Source: Legionellaceae bacterium
GTDB lineage: Bacteria; Pseudomonadota; Gammaproteobacteria; Legionellales; Legionellaceae
Assembly: GCA_947504875.1 (NCBI GenBank)
Contig: CANNJI010000006.1
Coordinates: 1 to 49,130 of the forward strand
DNA: 49,130 bases
Direction of reading: 5' to 3'
Positions 9,901 through 16,998 of this stretch are shown here, one piece after another (the first letter of the stretch is position 1; each line of letters begins with the position of its first letter). The notes under the pieces were generated by a model, which saw only the letters and a list, made by a program, of their open reading frames with translations, did no database searches and was not told the origin of the DNA. Made by a program: the position numbers and the translations under genes.

Positions 9901-10195
9901 ATCACCTCAACAACATGCTGATACTAAAGGAGAAACTAAAGACGAAATTCCAGCAAAAGCAGAAGAAGAGGAGAACCTTACAACTGTTCAAAAAACCAAG
10001 ATAGCGCAACTGCGAGCATTCATAATCCATGAGGACCAGAAAAAATTTACATTGTTTTGTCATCACACAACTGAGGAAAAAAAATTAGCTGCAGCAGACG
10101 CCATTAAAGATATCAAAGCGCATAAAGATATCTCAAACCCCGTCTGCTTTTCCAACAAGCATTTAAAAGAAATTATTGGTTCAGCACATGCTTAA
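6995..10195 (+). CDS. Large hypothetical protein with two hydrophobic hairpins, effector-like
   Basis: This 1066-aa protein is not recognised as any known family. It has no signal peptide. Two paired hydrophobic stretches (about 74-90 with 106-127, and 291-310 with 312-340) could each form a membrane hairpin. The region after residue 350 is helical and charged with coiled-coil character. Residues about 870-1010 are low-complexity and polar, with Pro/Thr/Gln runs and acidic clusters such as HEEEKED and KAEEEENL, then a short globular-looking tail. Such architecture, on a single monocistronic gene with a GGAAGGA ribosome-binding site, resembles Dot/Icm effectors of Legionella and Coxiella. That is inference from form only. 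Its 3' end overlaps the opposing hydrolase by 23 bp. Confidence 0.8.
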   Translation: MFKKMTTDAYFKIIQQNHKAYLETNIVTHLGLDQNKKNSALSRYLECISDYQEVIKGDLNEAMEDLSTKDKIKNAAAATVIGSGIAALAFTKTQSIPSADLFGAKTAIQGGFATLIGASCSALVYEAWVSSSEKPLNADYHAYVLEMKKAGFTDEKYAEIAGHLMKLFHYRECLLNGPVREEFIQRYYTNEKKLTTHNETDLNLSIETYFIEQLNTLFHDSFHSIYALHDKEIEAEKELPSFLKFFKQHFQSEDSRKRFTQNMQLQFMDGCIKFLKKEMEEPGFLGKYLYFIDTIIGLMAATLAVAYVAIHVFFISTFALVCIGVISACMTAMCTHLTILNTASLYYQRNTVNRAAIYHAVESITKEQKRLKNLTNNTVKTTSKDLDDLKKYDNKEKTGFANILQLKQEHTIALGGVRAWIREFASRFQESKFIQIDLSERLKSIISDAHDQTVSLANTLTRIVSSAHPYAADLTLLTKFIEATSQYILNPEHQAFIHTFEYVQKTKEQVLEIVSCIPERHINAPLPPALIAFYTRAINEGGLGGLISDLNQTKTLAPVVDEHTPADDAHPYHRFLKAALLIDLKLNASTNASMILHGDAHYRQILGLSTPHTQNLEEKITPANIENYLANSFNFLCSLNDYQNHCGWREPFQNHDQYILYRMLLIKQLANLADPNNVRVDKLVKSDIKRFAQEKLNCNAEVAFDDILNQALLVEKNPHSATIKDQFNKAHSVSELAFIANAIRVDIAYCSTTFCPQQLIQFEALDYFKNNNNSLLLGINTDDLLVPAYSEDFYNDMNQSITSTEDFITHIKTRPLLIQTKTIDRYYEVISSEIETIKIRINRLIELEAQQQPLNNTELTAIIAKLERFKTTHLPQTTTQLPTAAPVLSMNSSIPEQHIAADQTVDHAPAPTHVPESILNEVAEELSEMGDFFHEHIRAVFSGNLFADAKENHEEEKEDTPTHNASHDISPQQHADTKGETKDEIPAKAEEEENLTTVQKTKIAQLRAFIIHEDQKKFTLFCHHTTEEKKLAAADAIKDIKAHKDISNPVCFSNKHLKEIIGSAHA

Positions 10196-10952
10196 TCAGT
10201 GCTGCTGTATGGGTAGGACACTCAAAGGGAAACATGTGTGTTCCTTGAACTTCAAGTGTTTTTATTCCATAGTGCTTTTCCATATAGCGCCGCTCTCGAC
10301 GATGAATGATATGACTAAGATCACCATAAATTAAATGGGCAGGCACATGTAACTGGCCTTCGTACTGAAACAAATTATGCGGTATCGTACGATAAATTAA
10401 ATATTCTATGTAAGGATCAAACCATAGCGAGTAACCGTTTTTGTCTTTTTTCATACCGTAATCAATATAGTCATATAAACAAGACTCAGTAAAATACTTA
10501 AAAAGCGACCGACGTTTTAAATAAGCATAAACTTCCTCACGCGTTGTCCAATGCTTACGCCTTCCTTGGGTTCGGTGCGCCGGTGTTATCCTATCAATAA
10601 AACCCAATCGTTTTGAACAAGCAATCGCTAACGATTGCGTGCGCGTTATAAGCGGTGAATCCAATAAAATAACCGCTTTGAACAACTCAGGTGCTTGAAT
10701 AGCAGCAAGAACACTCAAAACACCACCCAAGGAATGCCCTACAGCAATCACTGGGTTCTGCGCTTGTAGTCGAATACTTTCAATCACTTCCTGAATTAAA
10801 TATTCCCAATTATCTGTAACCGGATACACTTTTGAATGACCAACCCTATCGAGATAACAACACTGATATGCTTCAGACAATGGTTTTAATAACTGTTCAT
10901 AACAACGGGACGGAAATCCGTTGCCATGAACAAAATGTAAGGTATCTTTCAT
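10173..10952 (-). CDS. Alpha/beta hydrolase
   Basis: The 259-aa cytoplasmic protein has the alpha/beta-hydrolase fold signature: an oxyanion motif HGNGFPS near residue 9, the nucleophile elbow GHSLGG near residue 97, an acid candidate in the YGDLSH segment, and the C-terminal catalytic His in GTHMFPFE. The substrate is unknown; a lipase/esterase-like role is likely. It overlaps the upstream DUF1189 gene by 4 nt, so the two are coupled. Confidence 0.85.
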   Translation of the reverse strand: MKDTLHFVHGNGFPSRCYEQLLKPLSEAYQCCYLDRVGHSKVYPVTDNWEYLIQEVIESIRLQAQNPVIAVGHSLGGVLSVLAAIQAPELFKAVILLDSPLITRTQSLAIACSKRLGFIDRITPAHRTQGRRKHWTTREEVYAYLKRRSLFKYFTESCLYDYIDYGMKKDKNGYSLWFDPYIEYLIYRTIPHNLFQYEGQLHVPAHLIYGDLSHIIHRRERRYMEKHYGIKTLEVQGTHMFPFECPTHTAALIKHVLNQ

Positions 10953-11845
10953 GCGTGAACCATTGCCCTATTCTCTCGACGCACATGAATTAATCCAAAG
11001 AAAAAATAGCCAAAAAACAGAAACAGAAACAATAATCCATTGCCTGGAGGCAATATATTGAAGGTCATTAGTGGAAAAAATAAAGCCGCAGATGGCGTTA
11101 CCGCAACAGCCAAAAGCCTGAAGGACGCGGCAAACGATAAAGGAACTCTAAAGAACAGATGCGCGACCAACTGCGCAATAAACGCTAAAACAAAAATAAA
11201 AAATAAATAGAATGTAAATAACATCGAAAGCATAGAGATATACAATAAACAAACCAAAAACCATTTTAGATGCACTGCATGCGTTAAACTGATGATGTCT
11301 TCGGAGTGAATAACAGTTGTTAAATACTCACTGAATTTTTTAGTCGTAAAGGATGGCGTACTTGATTTTTTTATGCTCATTTTTTGGAATGGATCCGGCG
11401 CAACTACTTCTTGATCTGGAAGGGTCTGCTGAGCGTAAATTGTGTTTTTATCAATGAATAAGATTAACTCAGGATTTTCTTGCTTTACTTTTTGAAACGA
11501 CCCCTGAGTATCAATCATTGCGACAATATCACCTTTATTATTTCTAATGGCATAAGGCATCATTTTATCGATTGAAATCTCACCATTGGTCACCGTAATA
11601 GGAGGTAACTCTTTTAAAACTAAAATAAATTGTTCATCAACTTTCGCATTATATGCAGCAACACTTTTAATCACATAAGGACAAGTTGTAATAACAATTG
11701 CTAATAAAAGATAAATTAGACCAAGCCCCTTCCATCGCTTTGCAACATCTACATATAAAGCCGATGAATAAAAACTTAAATACAATGCTTGCCAGCGACT
11801 AAAATGGGGTCTATCCACCAATTGTATTGTATTATTATGCTTCAT
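10949..11845 (-). CDS. DUF1189-like inner-membrane protein
   Basis: This 298-aa protein has an N-terminal cytoplasmic segment with ALYLSFYSSALYVDVAKRW (typical of DUF1189), a hydrophobic segment after it, an extracytoplasmic domain of roughly 150 residues, and about four hydrophobic segments at the C-terminal end. The function of the family is not known. I place the start at ATG 11845, where AGGGGGAAG sits at a good distance, rather than at the longer frame beginning at 11893. It is coupled to the downstream alpha/beta hydrolase by an ATGA overlap and divergent from gatC. Confidence 0.75.
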   Translation of the reverse strand: MKHNNTIQLVDRPHFSRWQALYLSFYSSALYVDVAKRWKGLGLIYLLLAIVITTCPYVIKSVAAYNAKVDEQFILVLKELPPITVTNGEISIDKMMPYAIRNNKGDIVAMIDTQGSFQKVKQENPELILFIDKNTIYAQQTLPDQEVVAPDPFQKMSIKKSSTPSFTTKKFSEYLTTVIHSEDIISLTHAVHLKWFLVCLLYISMLSMLFTFYLFFIFVLAFIAQLVAHLFFRVPLSFAASFRLLAVAVTPSAALFFPLMTFNILPPGNGLLFLFLFFGYFFFGLIHVRRENRAMVHA

Positions 11846-11928
11846 GCTTCCCCCTAAAAAAGTCTTCTCTTCATTAACGTAAACCCTTATCATATTCCTT
11901 TAAACACAACGTATTGAAGTCGACATCG

Positions 11929-12204
11929 ATGAACATCAATTTAATCAACACGCTGCGGCAATCGGGCCTTCATGCAAAAGACAATGAAATGATTGACCTT
12001 GCAAATGAAGTCGACGCCATCATCACTTATGTTGAACAATTAAAAAACATAAAAACGACTCATGTAAAACCCTTCCAACATCCTGAAAATCATCATCAAG
12101 CCATGCGTCCTGATACGCCAAACAATACAGACCTTGTAGACAGCCTTAAACAAAATGCGCCGTGTTTTGAAGAAGGCTTATTTCTTGTTCCTGCTGTACT
12201 GTAA
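11929..12204 (+). CDS. gatC: Asp-tRNA(Asn)/Glu-tRNA(Gln) amidotransferase subunit C
   Basis: This is the small (91 aa) subunit that stabilises GatA and wraps the GatAB complex. The sequence has the family pattern: an N-terminal helix followed by IDLANEVDAIITYVEQL, then a conserved Pro-containing linker with MRPDTPNN near residue 65, and the A-x-x-x-x-E-G-L-F-x-V-P end (APCFEEGLFLVP). ATG 11929 gives a normal length; TTG 11914 would add five residues. gatA starts 12 bases downstream, and gatB then overlaps gatA. Confidence 0.9.
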   Translation: MNINLINTLRQSGLHAKDNEMIDLANEVDAIITYVEQLKNIKTTHVKPFQHPENHHQAMRPDTPNNTDLVDSLKQNAPCFEEGLFLVPAVL

Positions 12205-12216
12205 AAGGCCTAGCGC

Positions 12217-13680
12217 ATGCATACTCACTCGATTAGTCAATTATCAAAACTACTTCACAACAAAAAAATATCCAGTGTTGAATTAACAAGCTATTATTTA
12301 GATCGAATCAACACTGCAAAAGAATTAAATACATTCATTAGCATAGACGAAGAAGAGGCGTTTAAACAAGCTAAAGCAGCAGATAAACACATCAACACAA
12401 AACAAGCGTCCATGCTCACTGGGATCCCATTTGCACATAAAGACAATATTTGTACTAAAAATAGATTAACAACCTGTGCGTCTAAAATACTTTCAAGCTT
12501 TAAATCACCCTATGATGCGACCCTGGTAAAAAATTTAGCCGAAGAAAGACCCGTCTTGCTTGGAAAAACAAACATGGACGAGTTTGCCATGGGGTCAAGT
12601 AATGAATCCAGCTATTTTGGCCCTGTCAAAAACCCATGGAACCTCAATCACGTACCGGGCGGCTCATCCGGTGGTTCCGCCGCGGCCATTGCCGCAGGCC
12701 TGATCCCATTTGCAACAGGTTCAGATACAGGTGGCTCCATCAGGCAGCCGGCTTCTTTTTGTGGTATTTCTGGTTTAAAACCTACGTATGGATTGGTTTC
12801 CCGACTCGGTTTAATCGCATATGCATCAAGCCTTGATCAAGCCGGTCCTATGGCTCACTCCGCCGAAGACTTAGCCATTATTTTGCAAGCCATGGCAGGT
12901 TTTGATAAACACGATTCTACATCCCTCAATTCGAAAACACCCCAATATATTGACTGTATTAATCAACCCCTCTTAGGCTTGAAAATTGGCTTTCCCAGTT
13001 CTTTTTTTAACGATGATCTCGATGAGTCAATCCATCATGCAATCCTCAAAGCAATTGAATTTTTCCGTCATCAAGGCGCACAGATTATTCCAATTGAGTT
13101 AAATTTAAGTCCCTATTGGACCCCTTGTTATTATTTAATTGCGTTGGCAGAAGCATCATCTAATTTAGCTCGATATGATGGCATGCGTTTTGGCTATCGG
13201 ACAGAACAAACGAACGATTGGTCAAGTCTTATTCAAGAAACACGAACAGAAGGCTTTGGAAAAGAGGTTAAACGTAGAATTCTTGCGGGAACTTATTTTT
13301 TATCTTCTGCACATCACCACGATCATTATGTTCATGCACAAAAAGTAAGGCGCATGATCCATGATGAATTAATACACGCTTTCTCAGCCGTTGATATTAT
13401 CCTTGGACCGACGACACCTACACCAGCATTTGGCTTTAATGAAAAAGCCCTCGATTCAATCAAAGCTTACTCGTCTGATCATTTTACTGTTGCGGCAAAC
13501 CTATCGGGTCTACCTGCTTTATCAATTCCTGTCGGGTTTCATCCAAAAACACAATTACCCCTGGGCATGCAGCTTATGGGCCCCCCATGCAGTGAGGCAC
13601 GATTGCTGAATGTTGCACATCGCTACCAACTTGAAACAAGCTGGCATTCAACTTTTCCGCTTTTAAAAGGGCTCTCATGA
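12217..13680 (+). CDS. gatA: Asp-tRNA(Asn)/Glu-tRNA(Gln) amidotransferase subunit A
   Basis: This is the glutaminase subunit, which releases ammonia from glutamine for GatB. The 487-aa protein belongs to the amidase-signature family with an intact Ser-cisSer-Lys triad: Lys75 in GIPFAHKDNIC, Ser150 in GGSSGGSAAAIAAG, and Ser174 in SDTGGSIRQPA. Length and motif spacing match bacterial GatA. The gene overlaps gatB by 4 nt (ATGA). Confidence 0.96.
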   Translation: MHTHSISQLSKLLHNKKISSVELTSYYLDRINTAKELNTFISIDEEEAFKQAKAADKHINTKQASMLTGIPFAHKDNICTKNRLTTCASKILSSFKSPYDATLVKNLAEERPVLLGKTNMDEFAMGSSNESSYFGPVKNPWNLNHVPGGSSGGSAAAIAAGLIPFATGSDTGGSIRQPASFCGISGLKPTYGLVSRLGLIAYASSLDQAGPMAHSAEDLAIILQAMAGFDKHDSTSLNSKTPQYIDCINQPLLGLKIGFPSSFFNDDLDESIHHAILKAIEFFRHQGAQIIPIELNLSPYWTPCYYLIALAEASSNLARYDGMRFGYRTEQTNDWSSLIQETRTEGFGKEVKRRILAGTYFLSSAHHHDHYVHAQKVRRMIHDELIHAFSAVDIILGPTTPTPAFGFNEKALDSIKAYSSDHFTVAANLSGLPALSIPVGFHPKTQLPLGMQLMGPPCSEARLLNVAHRYQLETSWHSTFPLLKGLS

Positions 13681-15110
13681 CATATGAAACCGTGATAGGG
13701 CTTGAAGTTCATGCCCAATTAAGCACCATAACCAAACTATTTTCCGATGCATCAACCCGTTATGGACAACACCCCAACTCACAAACAACCTACCTTGATG
13801 CAGGCTATCCAGGCACGCTCCCTGTTTTAAACGAAAAAGTACTGCACATGGCCATTCAATTTGGACTCAGCATTAACGCAACAATCGATGAGCAGTGTTG
13901 TTTTGATCGTAAAAACTATTTTTATCCTGATCTACCCAAAGGATACCAAATAACCCAACATTATCGTCCCATCATAAAAGATGGGTATATCTCCATTCAT
14001 CTACCTGAACAAAAACCAAAAAAAGTACACATTGCTTATGCACATATAGAAGAAGATGCTGGAAAATCTCATCACCAAATCATGCCTGGTTTATCAGGAA
14101 TAGATTTAAATCGAGCAGGTGTCCCTCTGCTTGAAATTGTAACCAGTCCATGTCTTCATTCTGCTGAAGAAGTTGTTACTTATCTTAAGGTATTGCATGA
14201 ACAGCTTAGATTTCTAAATATTTGTGATGGTAATATGCAAGAAGGCTCTTTTAGATGTGATGTTAATTTATCATTACGGAAAAAGGGTACTCTCGAACTC
14301 GGCACACGAAGTGAACTTAAAAACATCAATTCGTTTCGATTTATAGAAAAGGCAATTGCAGTAGAGATTTCGCGACATCATGAACATCTTGAAACAGGGA
14401 TCCCGATTATTCAAGAAACGCGAGGTTATTGTCCAGAAACAAACACGACCTATAGTTTAAGAAAAAAAGAAGACAATACAGACTATCGATATGCCCCCGA
14501 CCCAGATCTTCGCCCCCTACTTATCTCAAAAGCATTGATAACCGAAATTAAATCAACCATGCCCATCTCACCGAGTTTAATAAGACAAACACTTGCAGAA
14601 GAACACAAACTCCCTGAAAGTGACCTATCTTTTTTAATGAGCTCCAGATCAACCTGTGGCTATTATTTTGATGTAAAAAAACAAACTCAAGCGCAAATAT
14701 CACTCATCATCAACTGGTTAAAGGGACCCTATTCCGCTGTACTGAATCAATCCCATAAAACCTTCGATAATCCGCCCCTATCCAGTAAAGATTTAGCTTA
14801 TCTTTTAGATAAAATCCAAGACAATAAACTCTCCATGACCCGTGCAAAGCACCTGTTTTTAGAGGCACTATCCAAACAACAAAGCATTCATGAATTAATT
14901 CAACAGGAATCAGTATCTGATCAAACGACACCTCCCGCTGATTTACATCACCTCGTTCAACAACTGCTAGCAGATCATCCTCAACAAGTTGCTCAGTATC
15001 GGGCAGGAAAAGAAAAATTATTTGGATTTTTTATTGGATCACTCATGAAGTCTCTTAAAGGAAAAGCTGATCCCAACGTATTAACTCAGGTTTTAAATGA
15101 ATACTTATAG
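13677..15110 (+). CDS. gatB: Asp-tRNA(Asn)/Glu-tRNA(Gln) amidotransferase subunit B
   Basis: GatB phosphorylates the misacylated Glu-tRNA(Gln) or Asp-tRNA(Asn) and amidates it with ammonia from GatA. The 477-aa protein opens with IGLEVHAQLSTITKLFSDAS, has the conserved RKNYFYPDLPKGYQITQ segment near residue 82, the GNMQEGSFRCDVNLSLR motif near 183, and DYRYAPDPDLRPL near 270. The C-terminal third is the helical YqeY-like tRNA-binding tail. It is the last gene of gatCAB; accessory DNA begins just after its stop. Confidence 0.96.
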   Translation: MTYETVIGLEVHAQLSTITKLFSDASTRYGQHPNSQTTYLDAGYPGTLPVLNEKVLHMAIQFGLSINATIDEQCCFDRKNYFYPDLPKGYQITQHYRPIIKDGYISIHLPEQKPKKVHIAYAHIEEDAGKSHHQIMPGLSGIDLNRAGVPLLEIVTSPCLHSAEEVVTYLKVLHEQLRFLNICDGNMQEGSFRCDVNLSLRKKGTLELGTRSELKNINSFRFIEKAIAVEISRHHEHLETGIPIIQETRGYCPETNTTYSLRKKEDNTDYRYAPDPDLRPLLISKALITEIKSTMPISPSLIRQTLAEEHKLPESDLSFLMSSRSTCGYYFDVKKQTQAQISLIINWLKGPYSAVLNQSHKTFDNPPLSSKDLAYLLDKIQDNKLSMTRAKHLFLEALSKQQSIHELIQQESVSDQTTPPADLHHLVQQLLADHPQQVAQYRAGKEKLFGFFIGSLMKSLKGKADPNVLTQVLNEYL

Positions 15111-15164
15111 TACCGGACAGCTAACTCACCATACGCCGTAGTCAGATGGGTATTCTCGTCTGAT

Positions 15165-15514
15165 CGTGAACACTTTTACCTAAAAAACAGGAATGAGTGT
15201 TCACGCTGCCATCACTCCAAATACAGCGCGGCTTTTGTGGGCATTAGCACCAGTTATACTACTTAGTTTAACTGGAGTTCATAAATGTCAGTAAAAGGAA
15301 CATCTATGCGTAAATTATTACAGATTTTGCGTCTTTATTTCGAATCAAAATTAAGTCAGCGAAAAATAGCAAAAAGCCTGAGTTTGTCGGTTGGTGTGGT
15401 TAGCAAATACGACAATCGAGCCTTGGATAAAATAATTGTCTATTCCGACGCATCTTGATCACTGATTCCAATTCATCGTGATCACTCATTCCGAACGATA
15501 GTGATCATTCGGAG
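15165..15514 (+). mobile_element. IS21-family remnant, internally deleted, with terminal repeats
   Basis: At the left is an inverted pair CGTGAACACT / AGTGTTCACG (15165-15174, 15196-15205), whose complement reads GTGAACACTCATTCC. At the right are three related units: TTGATCACTGATTCC (15455-15469), GTGATCACTCATTCCGA (15478-15494) and GTGATCATTCGGA (15501-15513). Multiple short terminal repeats at each end are typical of IS21-family elements. Between them remains a 57-codon start of an IstA-like gene. Most of istA and all of istB are gone, leaving a MITE-like unit of about 350 bp. Confidence 0.6.
15285..15458 (+). pseudogene. istA: IstA-like transposase stub (N-terminal helix-turn-helix)
   Basis: A 57-codon frame encodes MRKLLQILRLYFESKLSQRK and continues with IAKSLSLSVGVVSKY. 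This matches the N-terminal DNA-binding helix-turn-helix of IS21-family IstA (pattern M-R-K-I-x-x-x-L-R-L-x-x-x-x-x-L-S-Q-R-x-I-A). The frame then ends within the right terminal-repeat cluster, so the catalytic domain has been deleted. The stub could still make a small DNA-binding peptide recognising the flanking repeats. Confidence 0.6.
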
Positions 15515-15642
15515 CGAAGCGACGCATATTTATATTATATTATAAAAAATCCTTTTTGTTTGTTTTTTCAGCTAAAATTTCTCTCATTGAAGGTCCTAGG
15601 ACTTCGAGGCGATGAGCATTGTGTATCAAATTGTGTGAGCAC

Positions 15643-15693
15643 GCTCAATTAAATGCGAATTAAATTAAGCTTTGGCTCACATTAATTGCGAAT
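15643..15693. repeat. Pair of near-identical direct repeats, possibly a second IS end
   Basis: GCTCACATTAATTGCGAAT (15675-15693) and GCTCA-ATTAAATGCGAAT (15643-15660) agree at 17 of 19 aligned positions and are spaced 32 bases apart, start to start. Repeated units of about 20 bp near an end are an IS21-type feature, so this may be the end of a second vanished element. The 15515-15642 stretch before it is AT-rich with no recognised gene. Confidence 0.4.
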
Positions 15694-15744
15694 GAGCCCA
15701 CTTTACTTGCCACTATAATGTTCTCCAAACCGATGCTTGAAGTA

Positions 15745-15772
15745 CTTGTATAACATGTTATACTTATACAAG
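15745..15772. promoter_or_regulatory. Operator of the RelB/RelE-type toxin-antitoxin pair
   Basis: A perfect 16-bp palindrome GTATAACATGTTATAC (15748-15763) lies inside a wider inverted pair CTTGTATA / TATACAAG (15745-15752 and 15765-15772), 16 bases before the antitoxin start. Ribbon-helix-helix antitoxins usually repress their own operon through such overlapping palindromes. Confidence 0.65.
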
Positions 15773-15787
15773 GCTTAAAGAGGAGAC

Positions 15788-16006
15788 ATGAACATGTTAG
15801 CTGTACGATTACCAGAAAATCTTGAACAAAGGCTTACTGATCTATCTGAACAAACCCATCGTTCTAAAAGTTTTTATGTTAAACAAGCACTGTCATCCTT
15901 TTTAGATGATCACGAAGATCGATTAATAGCCATTGCTCGACTTGAAGAAAATAATCCACGAGTATCTTTGGAAGAGATGGAGCGTCGACTTGACTTGGAA
16001 GATTGA
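15788..16006 (+). CDS. RelB/StbD-like ribbon-helix-helix antitoxin
   Basis: This 72-aa protein starts MNMLAVRLPENLEQRLTDLS, a ribbon-helix-helix DNA-binding N-terminus, and ends in an acidic helix (LEEMERRLDLED) suited to wrapping a toxin. It would neutralise the downstream RelE-type toxin and bind the palindrome just upstream. AGAGGAG is well placed before the ATG. The toxin gene overlaps its end by 17 nt. Confidence 0.85.
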   Translation: MNMLAVRLPENLEQRLTDLSEQTHRSKSFYVKQALSSFLDDHEDRLIAIARLEENNPRVSLEEMERRLDLED

Positions 16007-16259
16007 ATTCGACGCTGGCGTTGAGAAAGATTTAAAAAAACTCGGCCACATAGCCCAGAAGCAAATTTTAAAATATATTAAAGAAAAAATTATTCCTTCT
16101 GATAATCCTCGGGCATTTGGCAAGCCCCTATCGGGAGATTTAAACGGTATTTGGCGATATCGTGTCGGTGATTACCGTCTCCTAGCAAAAATTGAAGATG
16201 AGCTATTTATAATACTTGTTATACATGTAGGCCATAGAAAAGATGTTTATCGAAAATAA
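15990..16259 (+). CDS. RelE-family toxin
   Basis: The 89-aa product has the RelE/ParE fold pattern: an N-terminal strand (KIEFDAGVEKDLKKLG), the segment NPRAFGKPLSGDLNGIWRYR, then VGDYRLLAKIEDELFIILVI and the ending HVGHRKDVYRK. The Arg residues of WRYRVGDYR and the GHRKDVY tail correspond to the conserved basic residues of RelE-type mRNA interferases. I choose TTG 15990 as start because the protein then begins directly at the family N-terminus (MTWKIEFD) and GGAG lies 8 bases upstream. Longer frames from 15933 would only translate antitoxin-coding DNA. Confidence 0.82.
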   Translation: MTWKIEFDAGVEKDLKKLGHIAQKQILKYIKEKIIPSDNPRAFGKPLSGDLNGIWRYRVGDYRLLAKIEDELFIILVIHVGHRKDVYRK

Positions 16260-16328
16260 TATAACACACGAAGGTCATTAGCAGTTAAATCTTAGGGTTC
16301 TACGCACGTAAGCGCAGACGAAATTTTT

Positions 16329-16622
16329 TTAGCTGAGCGCTAATTTTTTCGGCCATCGCTGGGCACCATGAAGAATGCGTAAAATAATTACGGCGTCTTT
16401 TGCCACAAGATATGCCGCAATGTAGGGAGTTCTGTTAATAATCAGCTCCCGTGTACCAACGACCCGTCCAAGTCGACCCATTTTCGGGTCATCACCTAGC
16501 ATAGCTATTTGATCATGTATTTCTTCATAAACAGCGAATGCGGCAGCAGGGTTGTCGATATCGATATAGTCGACAATATCCATGGCATCCATATGAGCTT
16601 TGTTTCGCCACTCAATTCTCAA
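16329..16622 (-). CDS. ParE-family toxin
   Basis: This 97-aa protein has a RelE/ParE superfamily fold: the N-terminal helix pair (RNKAHMDAMDIVDYIDIDNP), a middle GRLGRVVGTRELIINRTPYI, which matches the ParE pattern G-R-x-G-x-V-x-G-T-R-E-L, and the C-terminal ILRILHGAQRWP. ParE toxins act on DNA gyrase, though related proteins cleave mRNA, so the target is not certain. It overlaps the antitoxin stop by 4 nt. It is convergent with the RelE-type pair. Confidence 0.85.
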   Translation of the reverse strand: MRIEWRNKAHMDAMDIVDYIDIDNPAAAFAVYEEIHDQIAMLGDDPKMGRLGRVVGTRELIINRTPYIAAYLVAKDAVIILRILHGAQRWPKKLALS

Positions 16623-16900
16623 GATTTTTTCTCTTTGGCAATTCTTGCTGAAAGTCTAGCTTTCATTTCTGCCATGACATTCTCATGAGAAATGGTTGGT
16701 GATTTATCATCAATGCTTGCTTGTACCTGGCTTCGGAACCATGAATCATGATCACGCGCTTGACGTTGTCGTTGAATGAAGTCGCGCATGAAATCCCGGA
16801 CAATCTGCGAGGCGGGTCGATGTGATTCCTCTGCAGCAGCCATGAATTCGTCACGAAGTTCGTGCTCCAGTTTCATTGTAAAAACAGCTTCTTTGGACAT
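16619..16900 (-). CDS. Ribbon-helix-helix antitoxin paired with the ParE-type toxin
   Basis: The 93-aa protein has a short beta strand (AVFTMKLEHELRDEFMAAAE) and a helical ribbon-helix-helix region ending SHRPASQIVRDFMRDFIQ, followed by a charged toxin-binding tail. It is coupled to the toxin by a 4-nt overlap. GGAGAAAC precedes the ATG. An inverted repeat 22 bases upstream is its likely operator. Confidence 0.8.
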   Translation of the reverse strand: MSKEAVFTMKLEHELRDEFMAAAEESHRPASQIVRDFMRDFIQRQRQARDHDSWFRSQVQASIDDKSPTISHENVMAEMKARLSARIAKEKKS

Positions 16901-16922
16901 TATGTTTCTCCAATTGAATATC

Positions 16923-16952
16923 GTACTAATAAAGTATATATGTTATTAGTAC
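16923..16952. promoter_or_regulatory. Operator of the ParE-type toxin-antitoxin pair
   Basis: GTACTAATAA (16923-16932) and TTATTAGTAC (16943-16952) form a perfect 10-bp inverted repeat with a 10-base centre, just upstream of the antitoxin start. It has the size and position of a ribbon-helix-helix operator for autoregulation. Confidence 0.65.
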
Positions 16953-16998
16953 CTATATCAAATCACAAAGAAACCGACCGATTATCTAATGATTAATT

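Noticed and set aside
9783-10004. Lysine-rich frame inside the 1066-aa gene
   Set aside because: It is a frame-shifted reading of the A-rich acidic tail and has no independent support.
15591-15602. Short palindrome GTCCTAGGAC near the IS21 remnant
   Set aside because: Only ten bases pair and no related sites are seen, so it may be chance.
15675-15693. Match of CTCACATTAATTGCG to the lac promoter region of common cloning vectors
   Set aside because: The match is only 15 bases, the flanks do not continue as vector, and a near-identical second copy lies beside it, so it is a native repeat.
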